A stretch of 40,376 nucleotides of DNA. Origin: Marmoricola sp. (GTDB lineage Bacteria > Actinomycetota > Actinomycetes > Propionibacteriales > Nocardioidaceae). The DNA lies in contig JAOPXK010000039.1 of the NCBI GenBank assembly GCA_025965195.1, positions 1-40,376 on the forward strand. Direction: 5' to 3'. The notes under the pieces are model-generated. The model made no database searches and was not told the origin of the DNA. It worked only from the letters and a program-made list of their open reading frames with translations. Shown piece by piece: positions 6,423 to 14,561 of the stretch. How positions within the stretch are numbered: position 1 is the stretch's first letter; each line of letters opens with the position of its first letter. The position numbers were made by a program, and so were the translations under genes.

Positions 6423-9347
6423 CTAGTTCGTGGCGGCGAGGGCCTGCGCGACCAGCGCCTTTGCCTGCTGGATGTCCCGTGCATAGGCGACCGGGTTGCC
6501 GGCCCGGAGAGCCTTGTCGGCCGCGGTGAACTTCTGGTCGGCCTGCTGCAACAGCTTGAGGGCCTTGACCGGAAGGGTCGGCTTTCCACCGGGCTTCGTC
6601 GGCGGCGTGGGCGTGCCGCCGCCGCCGTCGATGGGCGCCGACGGAGTACCGAGGACGTCATCGAGGGCGAGCGACAGCGTGGTCCCGATGCCGACCTGCT
6701 TTCCGAAGGACACCATCACGTACTGCAGCACCGGGTAGTTGCCGGTGCCGCCCTCACGCACGGCGTACAACGGCTCGACGTACAACAGGCCTCCACCGAC
6801 GGGCAGCGTCAGCAAATTGCCATACTCCACCCTTGCACCGTTGCGCTTGAAGGCCTGGAGCTTGTCCGAGACAGACGCATCGGAGGTGAACTGGTTGGCG
6901 ATGTTGGACGGCCCGGGCACCTGGGTGTTGTCGGGCAGCCTGAGGATCTGGAACTTGCCGTACGTCGTCGGATCGGCCGCATCGGCACCGACCGAGATGA
7001 ACGCCGACAGGTTCTGCTTCTTGGCAGGCACATAGACACCGGTGAGCGAGAAGACCGGCTTCTGCCCCGGGCCGGCCGCGACCGAGAGGCGGTACGGCGG
7101 CTGCTTCAGCGCCGCGTTTACCGGGTCCTGCGGGACCTCCCACTTGTCGTTGCCTTCGTAGAACGTTTTCGGGTCGGTCACGTGGTACGCCGCGAGCATG
7201 TCGCGCTGAACCTTGAAGAGGTCTTCGGGGTAACGCATGTGCTGGAGCAGGTCCGGCGGGATCGACGCCTTCGGCTTGACCACATTGGGAAAGACCTTCT
7301 CCCAGGTCTGCAGGATCGGGTCGGTGTCGTCCCACGCATAGAGAGTGACCGTGCCGTCGTACGCATCGACGACGGCCTTGACCGAGTTGCGCATGTAGTT
7401 GATCTGGTCCGTCGGCAGGGTGGCGTATGCCGACCGCGGGTTGATCGCGTCGGCGGTCATCTCCCGCAAGGAGCCCTTCTCCGACAAGGGATAACGGTCC
7501 GTCGTCGTGTAGCCGTCCATGATCCAGACGATCTTCCCGTCCACGACGGCCGGCAGCGCATCGCTGTCGACGGTCAGCCACGGCGCGACCTTCTGCACCC
7601 GCTCGGTGGGCGAGCGGTCGTAGAGGATCTTGGAGTCGGCGTTGACGCGTGAGGACAGCACGATGTTCGCGTCACCGAACTTCACGGCGTAGAGGATCTT
7701 GTGGAAGAACCCGCCGATGTTCACCCCGTCCTTGCCGTTGTAGGTGTTGGTCTTGGACTCGCCGGGCTTCCCGGAGCCCTGTGGGACATCGAGTTCGACG
7801 CTCTTGGCGCCCGGGAGCTTGCCGACGATCGAGTAGTCGGGGCTGTGCTCGCCGAAGTAGATCTGCGGCCGGTAGCCGCCCGGCGACTCGTCGGTCAGCT
7901 CACCCTTGGGCGGCAGCTGGGACTCGGCGAAGATCGGCGAGCCGTCGTTGCTGCTCGGCTGGTTGTCCGCGTCGCGCTGGTTGCCGTACGCCGCGATCAT
8001 GCCGTAGCCGTGCGTGTAGACCGTGTGCGTGTTCGCCCAGTTCTTCTGGGCATCCGGCAGTCCCTCGAGGTTCAGCTCACGAGCAGCCACGACCAGGTCG
8101 CGCTCCTGGCCGTTGATCGGGTAGCGGTCGACGTCGAGGACGGTCGGCACCTGGTAGTAGCCACGCACCTGCTGGAGCTGCTCGAAGGTGTCCGAGACCA
8201 GCTGCGGGTCGACGAGCCGGATCCCGGGCAGCGACTGGGCGTCGGCATTGAGCTGGCTCTCGTCCAGCGTGGTCTTCGCGTTGTAGTCGGTGGTCACCGC
8301 GCCGTTGAGGTCGAAGGCATCCCTGGTCGCGGTGATGTTCTTCGCGATGTACGACGACTCCTTGTCCGGCTGGTCGGGGTTGACCTGGAACTTCTGCACG
8401 ATTGTCGGCCAGACCATGCCGAGGAGTACGGCGGACAACGCGAACAGCGCGAGGCCGACTCCGGGCAGCAGCCAGGTCCGGCGGAACACGTTCGCGAAGA
8501 ACAGCACCGCACAGATCACCGCGATGAACATCAAGATGTTCTTCGACGGCAGCACCGCATGATCGCGCGAGTACGTCATGCCAGTGACGAGGCCGCCGGA
8601 CGCGGAGGTCAGGTCGAAACGGTCCAGCCAGTAGTCGACGGACTTGAGCAGCACGAACAGGCCGAGCAGCACCGAGACCTGGGCCTGGGCGGCACCGGAG
8701 ACCTTGTCGGCAACGGACTGGAGCCGGATCCCGCCGTACAGGTAGTGCACGAGGACCGCCGCCATCAGCCCGATCACCAGGGCCGTCATCGCGAAGTTCA
8801 CGAGGTAGTGCATCCAGGGCAGCGTGAAGACGTAGAAGCCGATGTCCTTGTGGAAGTACGGATCAGTTTTCCCGAACGGGGTCCGGTGCTCCCACATCAA
8901 GAAGGTGCGCCACTGGCCGGCAGCCGAGGCGCCCGCAAAGATCGCGAAGATCAGGCTGACCGCGACGAGGAGCACCTTGCGCAAGGGCGTGACGACCTCG
9001 CGATAGCGCTCGAGGTTGGCCTGCTCGGGAGAGTTGGGCCGGAACATCGGTCGCAGCCGGAACGCCAGGAACAGGTTGCCACCGATGACCAGCGCCATCA
9101 GCAGGCCGAACGCGAGGAACAACCCGACGCGGGTCCAGATCAGCGTGCCGAAGACGTGGCCGTAGCCGAGGCTGTGGAACCACAGCTTCTCGGTCCAGAT
9201 GCTGGTGAACAGCGAGAACAGGATCACCAGCACAGCGACCGCGATCAGCGTCAGCACCAGCGGACGTGGCCGGCGAGGGCCGTCCGGGCGTGCGGCTACG
9301 GGCCGGCGTGGTTGGTCGCCGGTGTCATCGTCGAAGAAGTCACTCAT
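6423..9347 (-). CDS. UPF0182 family membrane protein
   Basis: 974 aa, the usual size of this actinobacterial and cyanobacterial family. The cytoplasmic N-terminus (Asp-rich, then Arg/Pro-rich) is followed by about seven hydrophobic segments in the first 320 residues, including FTSIWTEKLWFHSLGY, a family signature. A large, presumably extracytoplasmic domain of about 550 residues follows (TRDAFDLNGAV, HTVYTHGYGMIAAYGN). The C-terminus is a Gly/Pro/Thr linker and a short helical tail. No biochemical function is established. The start ATG (9345-9347) overlaps the stop of the preceding gene by eight bases. It is the last gene of an operon with PDZ-Lon and PPA1309-like genes, an arrangement recalled from M. 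tuberculosis Rv3193c-Rv3194c. Confidence 0.93.
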   Translation of the reverse strand: MSDFFDDDTGDQPRRPVAARPDGPRRPRPLVLTLIAVAVLVILFSLFTSIWTEKLWFHSLGYGHVFGTLIWTRVGLFLAFGLLMALVIGGNLFLAFRLRPMFRPNSPEQANLERYREVVTPLRKVLLVAVSLIFAIFAGASAAGQWRTFLMWEHRTPFGKTDPYFHKDIGFYVFTLPWMHYLVNFAMTALVIGLMAAVLVHYLYGGIRLQSVADKVSGAAQAQVSVLLGLFVLLKSVDYWLDRFDLTSASGGLVTGMTYSRDHAVLPSKNILMFIAVICAVLFFANVFRRTWLLPGVGLALFALSAVLLGMVWPTIVQKFQVNPDQPDKESSYIAKNITATRDAFDLNGAVTTDYNAKTTLDESQLNADAQSLPGIRLVDPQLVSDTFEQLQQVRGYYQVPTVLDVDRYPINGQERDLVVAARELNLEGLPDAQKNWANTHTVYTHGYGMIAAYGNQRDADNQPSSNDGSPIFAESQLPPKGELTDESPGGYRPQIYFGEHSPDYSIVGKLPGAKSVELDVPQGSGKPGESKTNTYNGKDGVNIGGFFHKILYAVKFGDANIVLSSRVNADSKILYDRSPTERVQKVAPWLTVDSDALPAVVDGKIVWIMDGYTTTDRYPLSEKGSLREMTADAINPRSAYATLPTDQINYMRNSVKAVVDAYDGTVTLYAWDDTDPILQTWEKVFPNVVKPKASIPPDLLQHMRYPEDLFKVQRDMLAAYHVTDPKTFYEGNDKWEVPQDPVNAALKQPPYRLSVAAGPGQKPVFSLTGVYVPAKKQNLSAFISVGADAADPTTYGKFQILRLPDNTQVPGPSNIANQFTSDASVSDKLQAFKRNGARVEYGNLLTLPVGGGLLYVEPLYAVREGGTGNYPVLQYVMVSFGKQVGIGTTLSLALDDVLGTPSAPIDGGGGTPTPPTKPGGKPTLPVKALKLLQQADQKFTAADKALRAGNPVAYARDIQQAKALVAQALAATN

Positions 9348-9885
9348 GGTGTGCGAAATCTCCTGATGCGTCGGGATCGAGCGTGGCGTGGAGCAGTTCG
9401 AGCAGTCCGGGTACGACGTCCGGGCCGCCCATTACCGAAGCGTCCTCGTCGTGTGACCGTAGCCGGAGCGCACAGAATGACTCTCCCCCACGGATCACCG
9501 CGGCGACAATGCGGACTTCCTGCCGTTCGGGGTGGTTGGCGGCGTACTCCGCGGCTGCGTCGGGGTCCTCGGGGATCTCGTCGTCGGCCTCAGGCGGCAG
9601 CACCAGTCGCTCCAGGACGGCCGCGCAGCCGGCGACCTCGTCGGGCCAGACGATCTCCTGCAGCACCTCCTCGATGCTGCGGTCCGCGGGAACGGGATCC
9701 TGCTCGATCGGGGTGAGTCCCTTCGCGGAGGCGGGGTCGATGCCGAGCATTTCGGCCAACGCGGGCTCGCGGACGACCAGGTCGGCCGTCTCGACCAGGG
9801 CGAACAGCTTCGCCGGCTGGTCCCAGCCGGACTGGGCGACATGCGCCTCGATCTCGAGTACGACGCCCTGCAGCCCGGCACTCAT
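9340..9885 (-). CDS. PPA1309-like actinobacterial protein of unknown function
   Basis: 181 aa, acidic and without membrane segments. Recognisable stretches are GVVLEIEAHVAQSGWDQPAKLFALV near the start, DRSIEEVLQEIVWPDEVAGCA in the middle and HPERQEVRIVAAVIRGGESFCALRLRSHD towards the end. I associate this with the PPA1309-type family that sits next to UPF0182 genes in propionibacterial relatives; the name rests on memory of context and the function is unknown. The start at 9885 overlaps the stop of the PDZ-Lon gene (ATGA), and its own end overlaps the UPF0182 start, so three genes are translated as a chain. Confidence 0.65.
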   Translation of the reverse strand: MSAGLQGVVLEIEAHVAQSGWDQPAKLFALVETADLVVREPALAEMLGIDPASAKGLTPIEQDPVPADRSIEEVLQEIVWPDEVAGCAAVLERLVLPPEADDEIPEDPDAAAEYAANHPERQEVRIVAAVIRGGESFCALRLRSHDEDASVMGGPDVVPGLLELLHATLDPDASGDFAHHE

Positions 9886-10940
9886 CGGGTGCACTTCGGC
9901 AGAGCGGCATCCGGGTTCTTGACCCAGGCCTTCACGTCGCTGAGGGCATCGGCCATCTTGTTCACCTTGACCAGTCGCATCTTGTTGGGGTCGTAGTTGC
10001 CACCCAGCGCCTCGGCACAGTTGCCGGCCGGCACCAGGAACAGCCGGGCACCATCGTGCTGGGCGCCGACGAGCTTCTGCTGGATGCCGCCGATCTCGCC
10101 GACATTGCCGGCCGCGTCGATCTCACCGGTACCGGCAATCACCTTGCCCTCGGTGAGCGAGCCAGGCGTGAGTACGTCGTACACGCCGAGCGAGAACATC
10201 AGCCCGGCTGAGGGGCCGCCGATGTTCTTGTCCAGCCGGAGCGCGACGTTGAACGGGAAGTCGTAGCCGACGCCGATCTGGATCCTGACCGCGGACTGGT
10301 TCTTGTTCGTGACCGAGGGCACCGTGGTGAGCTCGACATCCTGGACCTTCTCGTTGCGACGAATCTGCAGGTCGACGTGGGAGCCCGGTGGCAACCCCTG
10401 GACGGCCTTGATCAGCGAGGCGGTCGTCGGGGTGGCCACGCCGTTGACCTTGAGGATCCGGTCGTTGACCTTGAGCTTGCCGTCCGCCGGGCCGCCCTTG
10501 TCCACGGCAGCAACCTCGACGACCTTGCCGAACGTGATGTGCAGCGCATGCAGCGCTGCGGCGACGGCGTTGTCCTGTGAGGACACCATCTCCTGGCTGG
10601 ACTGGGCCTCGACGGTCTTGGTGTTGTCGGTCGGTGCGTAGACCGCGTCGTGGGGATAGACGGCCTGGTCGGGATTGATCCAGGCCTCGATCGCGGACAC
10701 CAGGCTGACCCGCTCGTCCGGGCCACTCGGAATGATCGTGACCAGGCGGAGGCCACCCTTGTCGGGATACACCTTGTGGCCGGTGACGTCGATGATCTTC
10801 TTGTTGTCGTTGAGACCGAGCACGTTGATCGTCGGGCCCGGCTGGAAGATCACGTAGCCCACCGGCCGCGTGAACGCGACCACGAGCAGGACGACCAGCA
10901 ACACCGCGGCGATGACGCTGGCCAGGGTGCGACGAGTCAT
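9882..10940 (-). CDS. YlbL/SepM-like PDZ and Lon-type serine protease
   Basis: 352 aa. A single N-terminal membrane anchor (about 7-28, LASVIAAVLLVVLLVVAF) places the rest outside the cell. A PDZ domain spans about 125-205 (VVEVAAVDKGGPADGKLKVNDRILKVNG), and the Lon S16 proteolytic domain follows, with the catalytic serine in GGPSAGLMFSL (Ser244) and lysine in GGIQQKLVGA (Lys289), a Ser-Lys dyad. It carries IAGTGEIDAAGNVGEIGG, conserved in Lon. The family acts as membrane-anchored proteases that clip secreted or membrane proteins. An AGGGTGAC site precedes the ATG. It lies 26 bp behind the small membrane protein gene and overlaps the next gene. Confidence 0.91.
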   Translation of the reverse strand: MTRRTLASVIAAVLLVVLLVVAFTRPVGYVIFQPGPTINVLGLNDNKKIIDVTGHKVYPDKGGLRLVTIIPSGPDERVSLVSAIEAWINPDQAVYPHDAVYAPTDNTKTVEAQSSQEMVSSQDNAVAAALHALHITFGKVVEVAAVDKGGPADGKLKVNDRILKVNGVATPTTASLIKAVQGLPPGSHVDLQIRRNEKVQDVELTTVPSVTNKNQSAVRIQIGVGYDFPFNVALRLDKNIGGPSAGLMFSLGVYDVLTPGSLTEGKVIAGTGEIDAAGNVGEIGGIQQKLVGAQHDGARLFLVPAGNCAEALGGNYDPNKMRLVKVNKMADALSDVKAWVKNPDAALPKCTR

Positions 10941-10966
10941 GGCGTCACCCTCTCACTCGCGGGCAA

Positions 10967-11326
10967 CTACGCGGTGCGACGGGTGCTCGGCCGAGAAGCG
11001 CCACCGGGATCTGTCGGGTTGCCCGGAGGATCGCCCAGGGGTTTGCGCGGGGGGCCGCCCAGAGGGTTGCGCGGGGGGTTGCGCGGGGGGTTGCCTGCCG
11101 GGTTGCTCCGTGACGGGCGTACGGCGATGCCGGTGCTCCGGTCGCGGGTGGTGGTGCGGGTGCGCACCGACCCGGGGTGCTCGCGCAGGATCGCCGCGGC
11201 GAACCGCTCCTGAGCGGCCTCGTCGCGCTCGACGCCCTCCGGGCGGGCACGACCGATCCAGCTCACCCAGATCATCGCGACCAGCGTCACGAGCGCGGGC
11301 GGCACCAGCCAGAACAGGATCTCCAC
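10967..11326 (-). CDS. Small membrane protein with Pro-rich tetrapeptide repeat tail
   Basis: 119 aa. Residues about 2-24 form one hydrophobic helix (EILFWLVPPALVTLVAMIW), followed by a charged region (RPEGVERDEAAQERFAAAI). The tail is low complexity: NP-P/L-R/G units such as NPPRNPPRNPLGGPPRKPLG. The tail is encoded by near-identical 12-bp repeats, so its length may vary between strains. I do not recognise a family. The GTG at 11324-11326 is preferred because the hydrophobic segment starts right after it; longer frames lack plausible sequence. It heads the minus-strand operon with the PDZ-Lon protease 26 bp downstream, so it could be an accessory or regulator of that protease, which is inference only. 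Confidence 0.66.
   Translation of the reverse strand: MEILFWLVPPALVTLVAMIWVSWIGRARPEGVERDEAAQERFAAAILREHPGSVRTRTTTRDRSTGIAVRPSRSNPAGNPPRNPPRNPLGGPPRKPLGDPPGNPTDPGGASRPSTRRTA
11064..11095 (-). repeat. 12-bp tandem repeat inside a coding tail
   Basis: GGGTTGCGCGGG occurs twice in tandem (11064-11075, 11076-11087) and a third time partially (11088-11095), with diverged units on either side. It keeps the reading frame and encodes Asn-Pro-Pro-Arg. This is a minisatellite-like array likely to change length by slippage. Confidence 0.7.
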
Positions 11327-11387
11327 GTCCCCATGATGCCGACCACCCCTCCACCCGCGGTTCAGCGACACGGCCGCTGGCTGCGGG

Positions 11388-11415
11388 TGAATTCACTGGG
11401 TACCCAGAGAATTCA
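11388..11415. promoter_or_regulatory. 28-bp near-perfect palindrome, candidate operator
   Basis: TGAATTC, one unpaired base, CTGGGTACCCAG, one unpaired base, GAATTCA: every other position is self-complementary. It sits 62 bp upstream of the GTG of the small membrane protein that heads the PDZ-Lon operon, and 111 bp beyond the moaE stop. The symmetry fits a dimeric regulator site. It could also form a cruciform or hairpin. Confidence 0.45.
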
Positions 11416-11453
11416 ACGCTTCCCGCGCGAAATAACAGCCGGGAAGCGTTGAA
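11412..11453 (-). terminator. Hairpin beyond moaE
   Basis: TTCAACGCTTCCCG (11412-11425) is the exact reverse complement of 11440-11453, with a 14-nt loop. It lies 73 bp past the moaE stop on the same strand and is a plausible transcript end. No T-run follows on either strand, so a regulatory role is equally possible. It overlaps the end of the palindrome at 11388-11415. Confidence 0.5.
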
Positions 11454-11525
11454 AGAGCACGGGAACTGACCAGCACGGGCGCCCGACGAGCTCGTCCCGT
11501 ACGACGCTGGCAGGGTTGGTCGGGA

Positions 11526-11981
11526 TCAGAGCGCGTTGACCCACTCGTCGGCGCCGTCGGCGAAGACCTGGTGCTTCCAGACCGGCACCCGCTGCTTGAG
11601 CCGGTCGATCAGGGCCCGCGACGCGTCGTACGCCTCGCCACGATGCGCCGCGGACACCGCCACGACCACGGCGATGTCGCCGACGACGAGCGACCCGGTG
11701 CGGTGCACGGCGGCAACCGCTACGACGTCGAACTCCGCGGCGACCTCGCGGGCAACCTCGTGCAGGCGTTCGCGCGCGGAGGGGTGCGCGGTGTACTCGA
11801 GATGGTCCACGGTCTGGCCGTGGTCGTGGTTGCGGACCCGGCCGATGAAGAGGTTCAGCCCCCCGGCTGTCGCATCCTCGACGGCTGCGAGCACCTCAGC
11901 CACGTCGAGCGGTGACGCGGACAGGTCGACCAGACGCACCAGCGCTTCATCGGAGGTCACGGGGGTCACTCGGGAGGTCAC
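11526..11981 (-). CDS. moaE: Molybdopterin synthase large subunit MoaE
   Basis: 151 aa. MoaE carries the active site of molybdopterin synthase, which with thiocarboxylated MoaD puts two sulfurs into cyclic pyranopterin monophosphate to make molybdopterin. Visible family motifs are LFIGRVRNHDHGQTVDHLEY, VAAVHRTGSLVVGD, VVVAVSAAHRGEAYDASR and the catalytic loop LKQRVPVWKHQ with its two lysines. Three GTG codons could start it; the one at 11981 is chosen because a TAGGCT box lies 7 bp upstream, as in a leaderless promoter, while the GTG at 11987 would leave only one base. No moaD or other molybdenum cofactor gene is adjacent. It is divergent from the DUF2342 gene, 46 bp away. Confidence 0.92.
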   Translation of the reverse strand: MTSRVTPVTSDEALVRLVDLSASPLDVAEVLAAVEDATAGGLNLFIGRVRNHDHGQTVDHLEYTAHPSARERLHEVAREVAAEFDVVAVAAVHRTGSLVVGDIAVVVAVSAAHRGEAYDASRALIDRLKQRVPVWKHQVFADGADEWVNAL

Positions 11982-12027
11982 ACCCACGAGCCTACGGTGG
12001 CATGGACGCTGCCGGTAGTTTTGAGGC

Positions 12028-13365
12028 ATGAGTAACGACTCCGGTGACATCCCGGAAGGCACCCCGGGCGACAACCCGTTCAAGGGCACGCCTTTCGAGC
12101 AGATCTTCAACGCAATCGGTGGAGCGGGCGGCGCGGGCATGCCCGACCTCTCCGCGATCTTCGGTCAGATGCAGTCGCTGATGACGCCGTACGACGGCCC
12201 GGTGAACTGGACCCTCGCGACCGACATCGCCCGTCGTACCACCGCTCAGAAGCCCGACCCGACGCCCGACCGCGCCGAACAGACCCGCGTCGCTGACGCG
12301 ATCCGCCTCGCCGATCACTGGCTCGACAGCACCACCTCCCTGCCGAGCGGCGTCTCGACGACCGCCGCGTGGAGTCGCGCCGAGTGGATCGAACAGACCA
12401 CCGAGGTCTGGCGCGTGCTCGTCGAGCCCGTCGCCGAACACGTCGTCGGGGCGATGGGCAAGGCGCTCCCCTCGGAGGCGAGCGCCATGGCCGCCCCCTT
12501 GATGGGCATGATCGGCAAGGCCGGCGGCGCCATGTTCGGCAGTCAGGTCGGTCAGGCGCTCGGCGGTCTCGCCGGCGAGGTCCTCACCGCTTCCGACATC
12601 GGCCTGCCACTCGGCCCGGCAGGCAAGGCCGCGCTGGTCACCCACAACGTCGCAGCCTTCGCCGAAGGACTCGACGTGACGGCCGACGATGTCCTCCTCT
12701 ATCTGGCGCTTCGCGAGGCCGCGCACCAGCGCCTGTTCGCGCACGTCCCGTGGCTGCGTCAGCACCTGATCGCGTCGGTCGAGGACTACGGCCGAGGCGT
12801 CACGATCGACGTGTCCGGCATCGAGCAGGCGATGGGCCAGCTCGATCCGAGCAACCCGCAGGCCATCCAGGAGGCGCTGGAGGGCGGCCTCTTCGAGCCG
12901 CAGGAGTCGCCGGCGCAGAAGGCAGCGCTCGAGCGGCTCGAGACGACCCTCGCGCTGGTCGAGGGCTGGGTCGATGAGGTGGTCGGTCAGGCCACCGCCG
13001 AGCGGATGCCCGCCGCGACCAAGATGCAGGAGGCCATCCGCCGGCGGCGCGCGGCCGGAGGTCCGGCCGAGGAGACGTTCGCCGCGCTGGTCGGTCTCGA
13101 GTTGCGCCCGCGCCGGCTCCGGGACGCCTCAGCGTTGTGGGGGTCGCTGCGGACCCGTCAGGGCGCCGAAGGCCGCGACGCGGTCTGGGCACACCCCGAC
13201 CTGCTGCCGACGGCCGCCGATCTCGACGACCCGCTGGGCTTCCGCGAGGACCTCGCCGAACCGGACGAGATCAGCGACGAGGACTTCGACACCGCCTTGC
13301 AGAAGTTCCTCGACGACCCGGGCCCGGCCGATGGCCCGGCCGATCCTGCCGAGCCGCAGGAGTGA
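12028..13365 (+). CDS. DUF2342 zincin-like protein
   Basis: 445 aa of the actinobacterial DUF2342 family, predicted zinc-dependent hydrolases related to zincins; no substrate is known. The N-terminus is Gly/Pro rich (FNAIGGAGGAGMPD), then WTLATDIAR, a Gly/Ala-rich stretch around 150-190 (GKAGGAMFGSQVGQALGG), and the putative metal site YLALREAAHQRLFAHVPWLR, where REAAH stands in place of HExxH as I recall for the family. The C-terminus is acidic. A TAGTTT box ends 6 bp before the ATG, so the mRNA is probably leaderless. The NUDIX gene overlaps its stop (GTGA). Orthologue by position: M. tuberculosis Rv3195. Confidence 0.86.
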   Translation: MSNDSGDIPEGTPGDNPFKGTPFEQIFNAIGGAGGAGMPDLSAIFGQMQSLMTPYDGPVNWTLATDIARRTTAQKPDPTPDRAEQTRVADAIRLADHWLDSTTSLPSGVSTTAAWSRAEWIEQTTEVWRVLVEPVAEHVVGAMGKALPSEASAMAAPLMGMIGKAGGAMFGSQVGQALGGLAGEVLTASDIGLPLGPAGKAALVTHNVAAFAEGLDVTADDVLLYLALREAAHQRLFAHVPWLRQHLIASVEDYGRGVTIDVSGIEQAMGQLDPSNPQAIQEALEGGLFEPQESPAQKAALERLETTLALVEGWVDEVVGQATAERMPAATKMQEAIRRRRAAGGPAEETFAALVGLELRPRRLRDASALWGSLRTRQGAEGRDAVWAHPDLLPTAADLDDPLGFREDLAEPDEISDEDFDTALQKFLDDPGPADGPADPAEPQE

Positions 13366-13898
13366 CGGCGCACGCCGACGCGCTCGACGTACTGTCTCAT
13401 TGGGTTTCGCCTTGTGCTGAACAGGAAACCCTGCGCACGGCGTACGTCGAACACCTGGTTGCTCACCCCGACGGCCTGCTGAAGCCCTGCTTCCCCGATC
13501 ACCTGACGGCTGGTGCCCTGGTGCTCAGCAACGACCGGTCCCAGGTGCTGCTCAACCTGCACGGCAAGGCGAAGCGCTGGTTCGCGTTCGGCGGTCACAT
13601 CGAGGCGAGCGATGCCTCGCTCGCCGGCGCCGCGCTCCGGGAGGCCACCGAGGAGTCCGGCCTGACCGGTCTGGCGATCGACCCGACACCGGTGCATCTG
13701 TCCTTGCACACCGTCGATTTCTGCGATCTGCGCGGGCCGGTGCGCCATCTGGATGTGCGGTTCCTGGCGAGGATGACCGCGGACGAGACACCGGTGGTCA
13801 GCGACGAGTCGATCGATGTGCGCTGGTTCCCGGTCGACAAGCTGCCGACCGAGGAGCCAGCCATGGTCGACCTGATCCGGCTGGCACGACTGCGCTAG
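13362..13898 (+). CDS. NUDIX hydrolase
   Basis: 178 aa. The NUDIX box is clear: GGHIEASDASLAGAALREATEESGL, with the REATEES metal-binding glutamates. Upstream is GALVLSNDRSQVLLNLHGKAKRWFAFGGH and downstream HLDVRFLARMTAD, consistent with a nucleotide-diphosphate-linked substrate that cannot be named. An N-terminal helical extension of about 50 residues (LSHWVSPCAEQETLRTAYVEHL) precedes the fold. The GTG at 13362 overlaps the TGA of the DUF2342 gene (GTGA) and gives the family's usual length; the open frame runs further upstream, but that part is a shadow of DUF2342. Translational coupling suggests joint expression. Confidence 0.88.
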   Translation: MTAHADALDVLSHWVSPCAEQETLRTAYVEHLVAHPDGLLKPCFPDHLTAGALVLSNDRSQVLLNLHGKAKRWFAFGGHIEASDASLAGAALREATEESGLTGLAIDPTPVHLSLHTVDFCDLRGPVRHLDVRFLARMTADETPVVSDESIDVRWFPVDKLPTEEPAMVDLIRLARLR

Positions 13899-13904
13899 CT
13901 CGCC

Positions 13905-14435
13905 TCAGTCCTCGCAGGGCGTGAGATCCAGCTCGGCGGCATGGGCGACACCGTCGAGGTATCCCTTGGCACGCTCGGCTTTCGGATACTTGTCCACCCA
14001 GTGCCAGAACTTCGCGTTGTGACTCGGCTCGAGCAGATGGGCCAGTTCGTGGAGCAGCACGTAGTCGATCACCCAGGGCGGCATCTGCTGCAACCGGTCG
14101 GAAAGCCGGATGGTCCCCTCGGTCGTCGTACACGATCCCCAGCGCGAACTCATGTTGGTCACCCAGCGCACCGACTCGGGGTTGGCACGATCGTGCAGGA
14201 ACGTGCGGCTCAACACCTTCGCGCGCCGCATCAGCTGCGCATCCGTGCGCTTCCTGCGCGTGTCAGAGAGCGCGAGCTTGGTCAACATCGTGTCGACCCA
14301 CTCGGCTTCCTCGGCCCGCGAGAAACGCGCCGGGATCATCACGATGACCTTGCCGTCCTTGCGGTACGCCGACACCGTGCGCGTACGACGACGGGAGCGA
14401 CGTACTTCGACGTCCTCACTGACCCCTGCTGGCAT
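13905..14435 (-). CDS. YgjP-like M48-type metallopeptidase (DUF45)
   Basis: 176 aa. The zinc motif HELAHLLEPSHNAKFWHWVDK combines HExxH with the SHNxxFW signature of the YgjP-like branch. The upstream region has VEVRRSRRRTRTVSAYRKDGKVIVMIP and WGSCTTTEGTIRLSDRLQQMPPWVIDYVLLHE, both family-typical. These are small soluble predicted metalloproteases, often described as acting near DNA repair or restriction systems, without a fixed role. The ATG at 14433-14435 has no Shine-Dalgarno sequence but a TATTTT box 6 bp upstream, which supports a leaderless start. It converges with the NUDIX gene, leaving a gap of only six bases. Confidence 0.87.
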   Translation of the reverse strand: MPAGVSEDVEVRRSRRRTRTVSAYRKDGKVIVMIPARFSRAEEAEWVDTMLTKLALSDTRRKRTDAQLMRRAKVLSRTFLHDRANPESVRWVTNMSSRWGSCTTTEGTIRLSDRLQQMPPWVIDYVLLHELAHLLEPSHNAKFWHWVDKYPKAERAKGYLDGVAHAAELDLTPCED

Positions 14436-14561
14436 ATTCAGAAAATACCCGGCGACCCGTCATGAGTTCATACCGTCCCCTCGCTGACCCGTCAGAAGCT
14501 CACGCTCGTTGCGTGCACCTTGTGCCGGGTCGGCGGCTTTCCGGCGGGAATTTCTGCCGGG

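Noticed and set aside
6309-7652. 447-residue plus-strand frame
   Set aside because: Antisense shadow of UPF0182, with no recognisable motif and no start signals.
7701-9716. 671-residue open frame on the plus strand, antisense to UPF0182
   Set aside because: It is rich in Val, Arg, Glu and His in a way typical of the reverse reading of GC-rich genes, has no domain, and is fully covered by a well-supported gene.
11064-11095. Possible CRISPR array from the short GC-rich repeats
   Set aside because: Units are 12 bp, tandem with no spacers, in frame within a coding sequence, and no cas genes are present.
14453-14480. Third copy of the 88-bp repeat suggested by ACGGTATGAAC on the minus strand
   Set aside because: Only about 14 bases match; the central CGCACATG core and the other end are missing.
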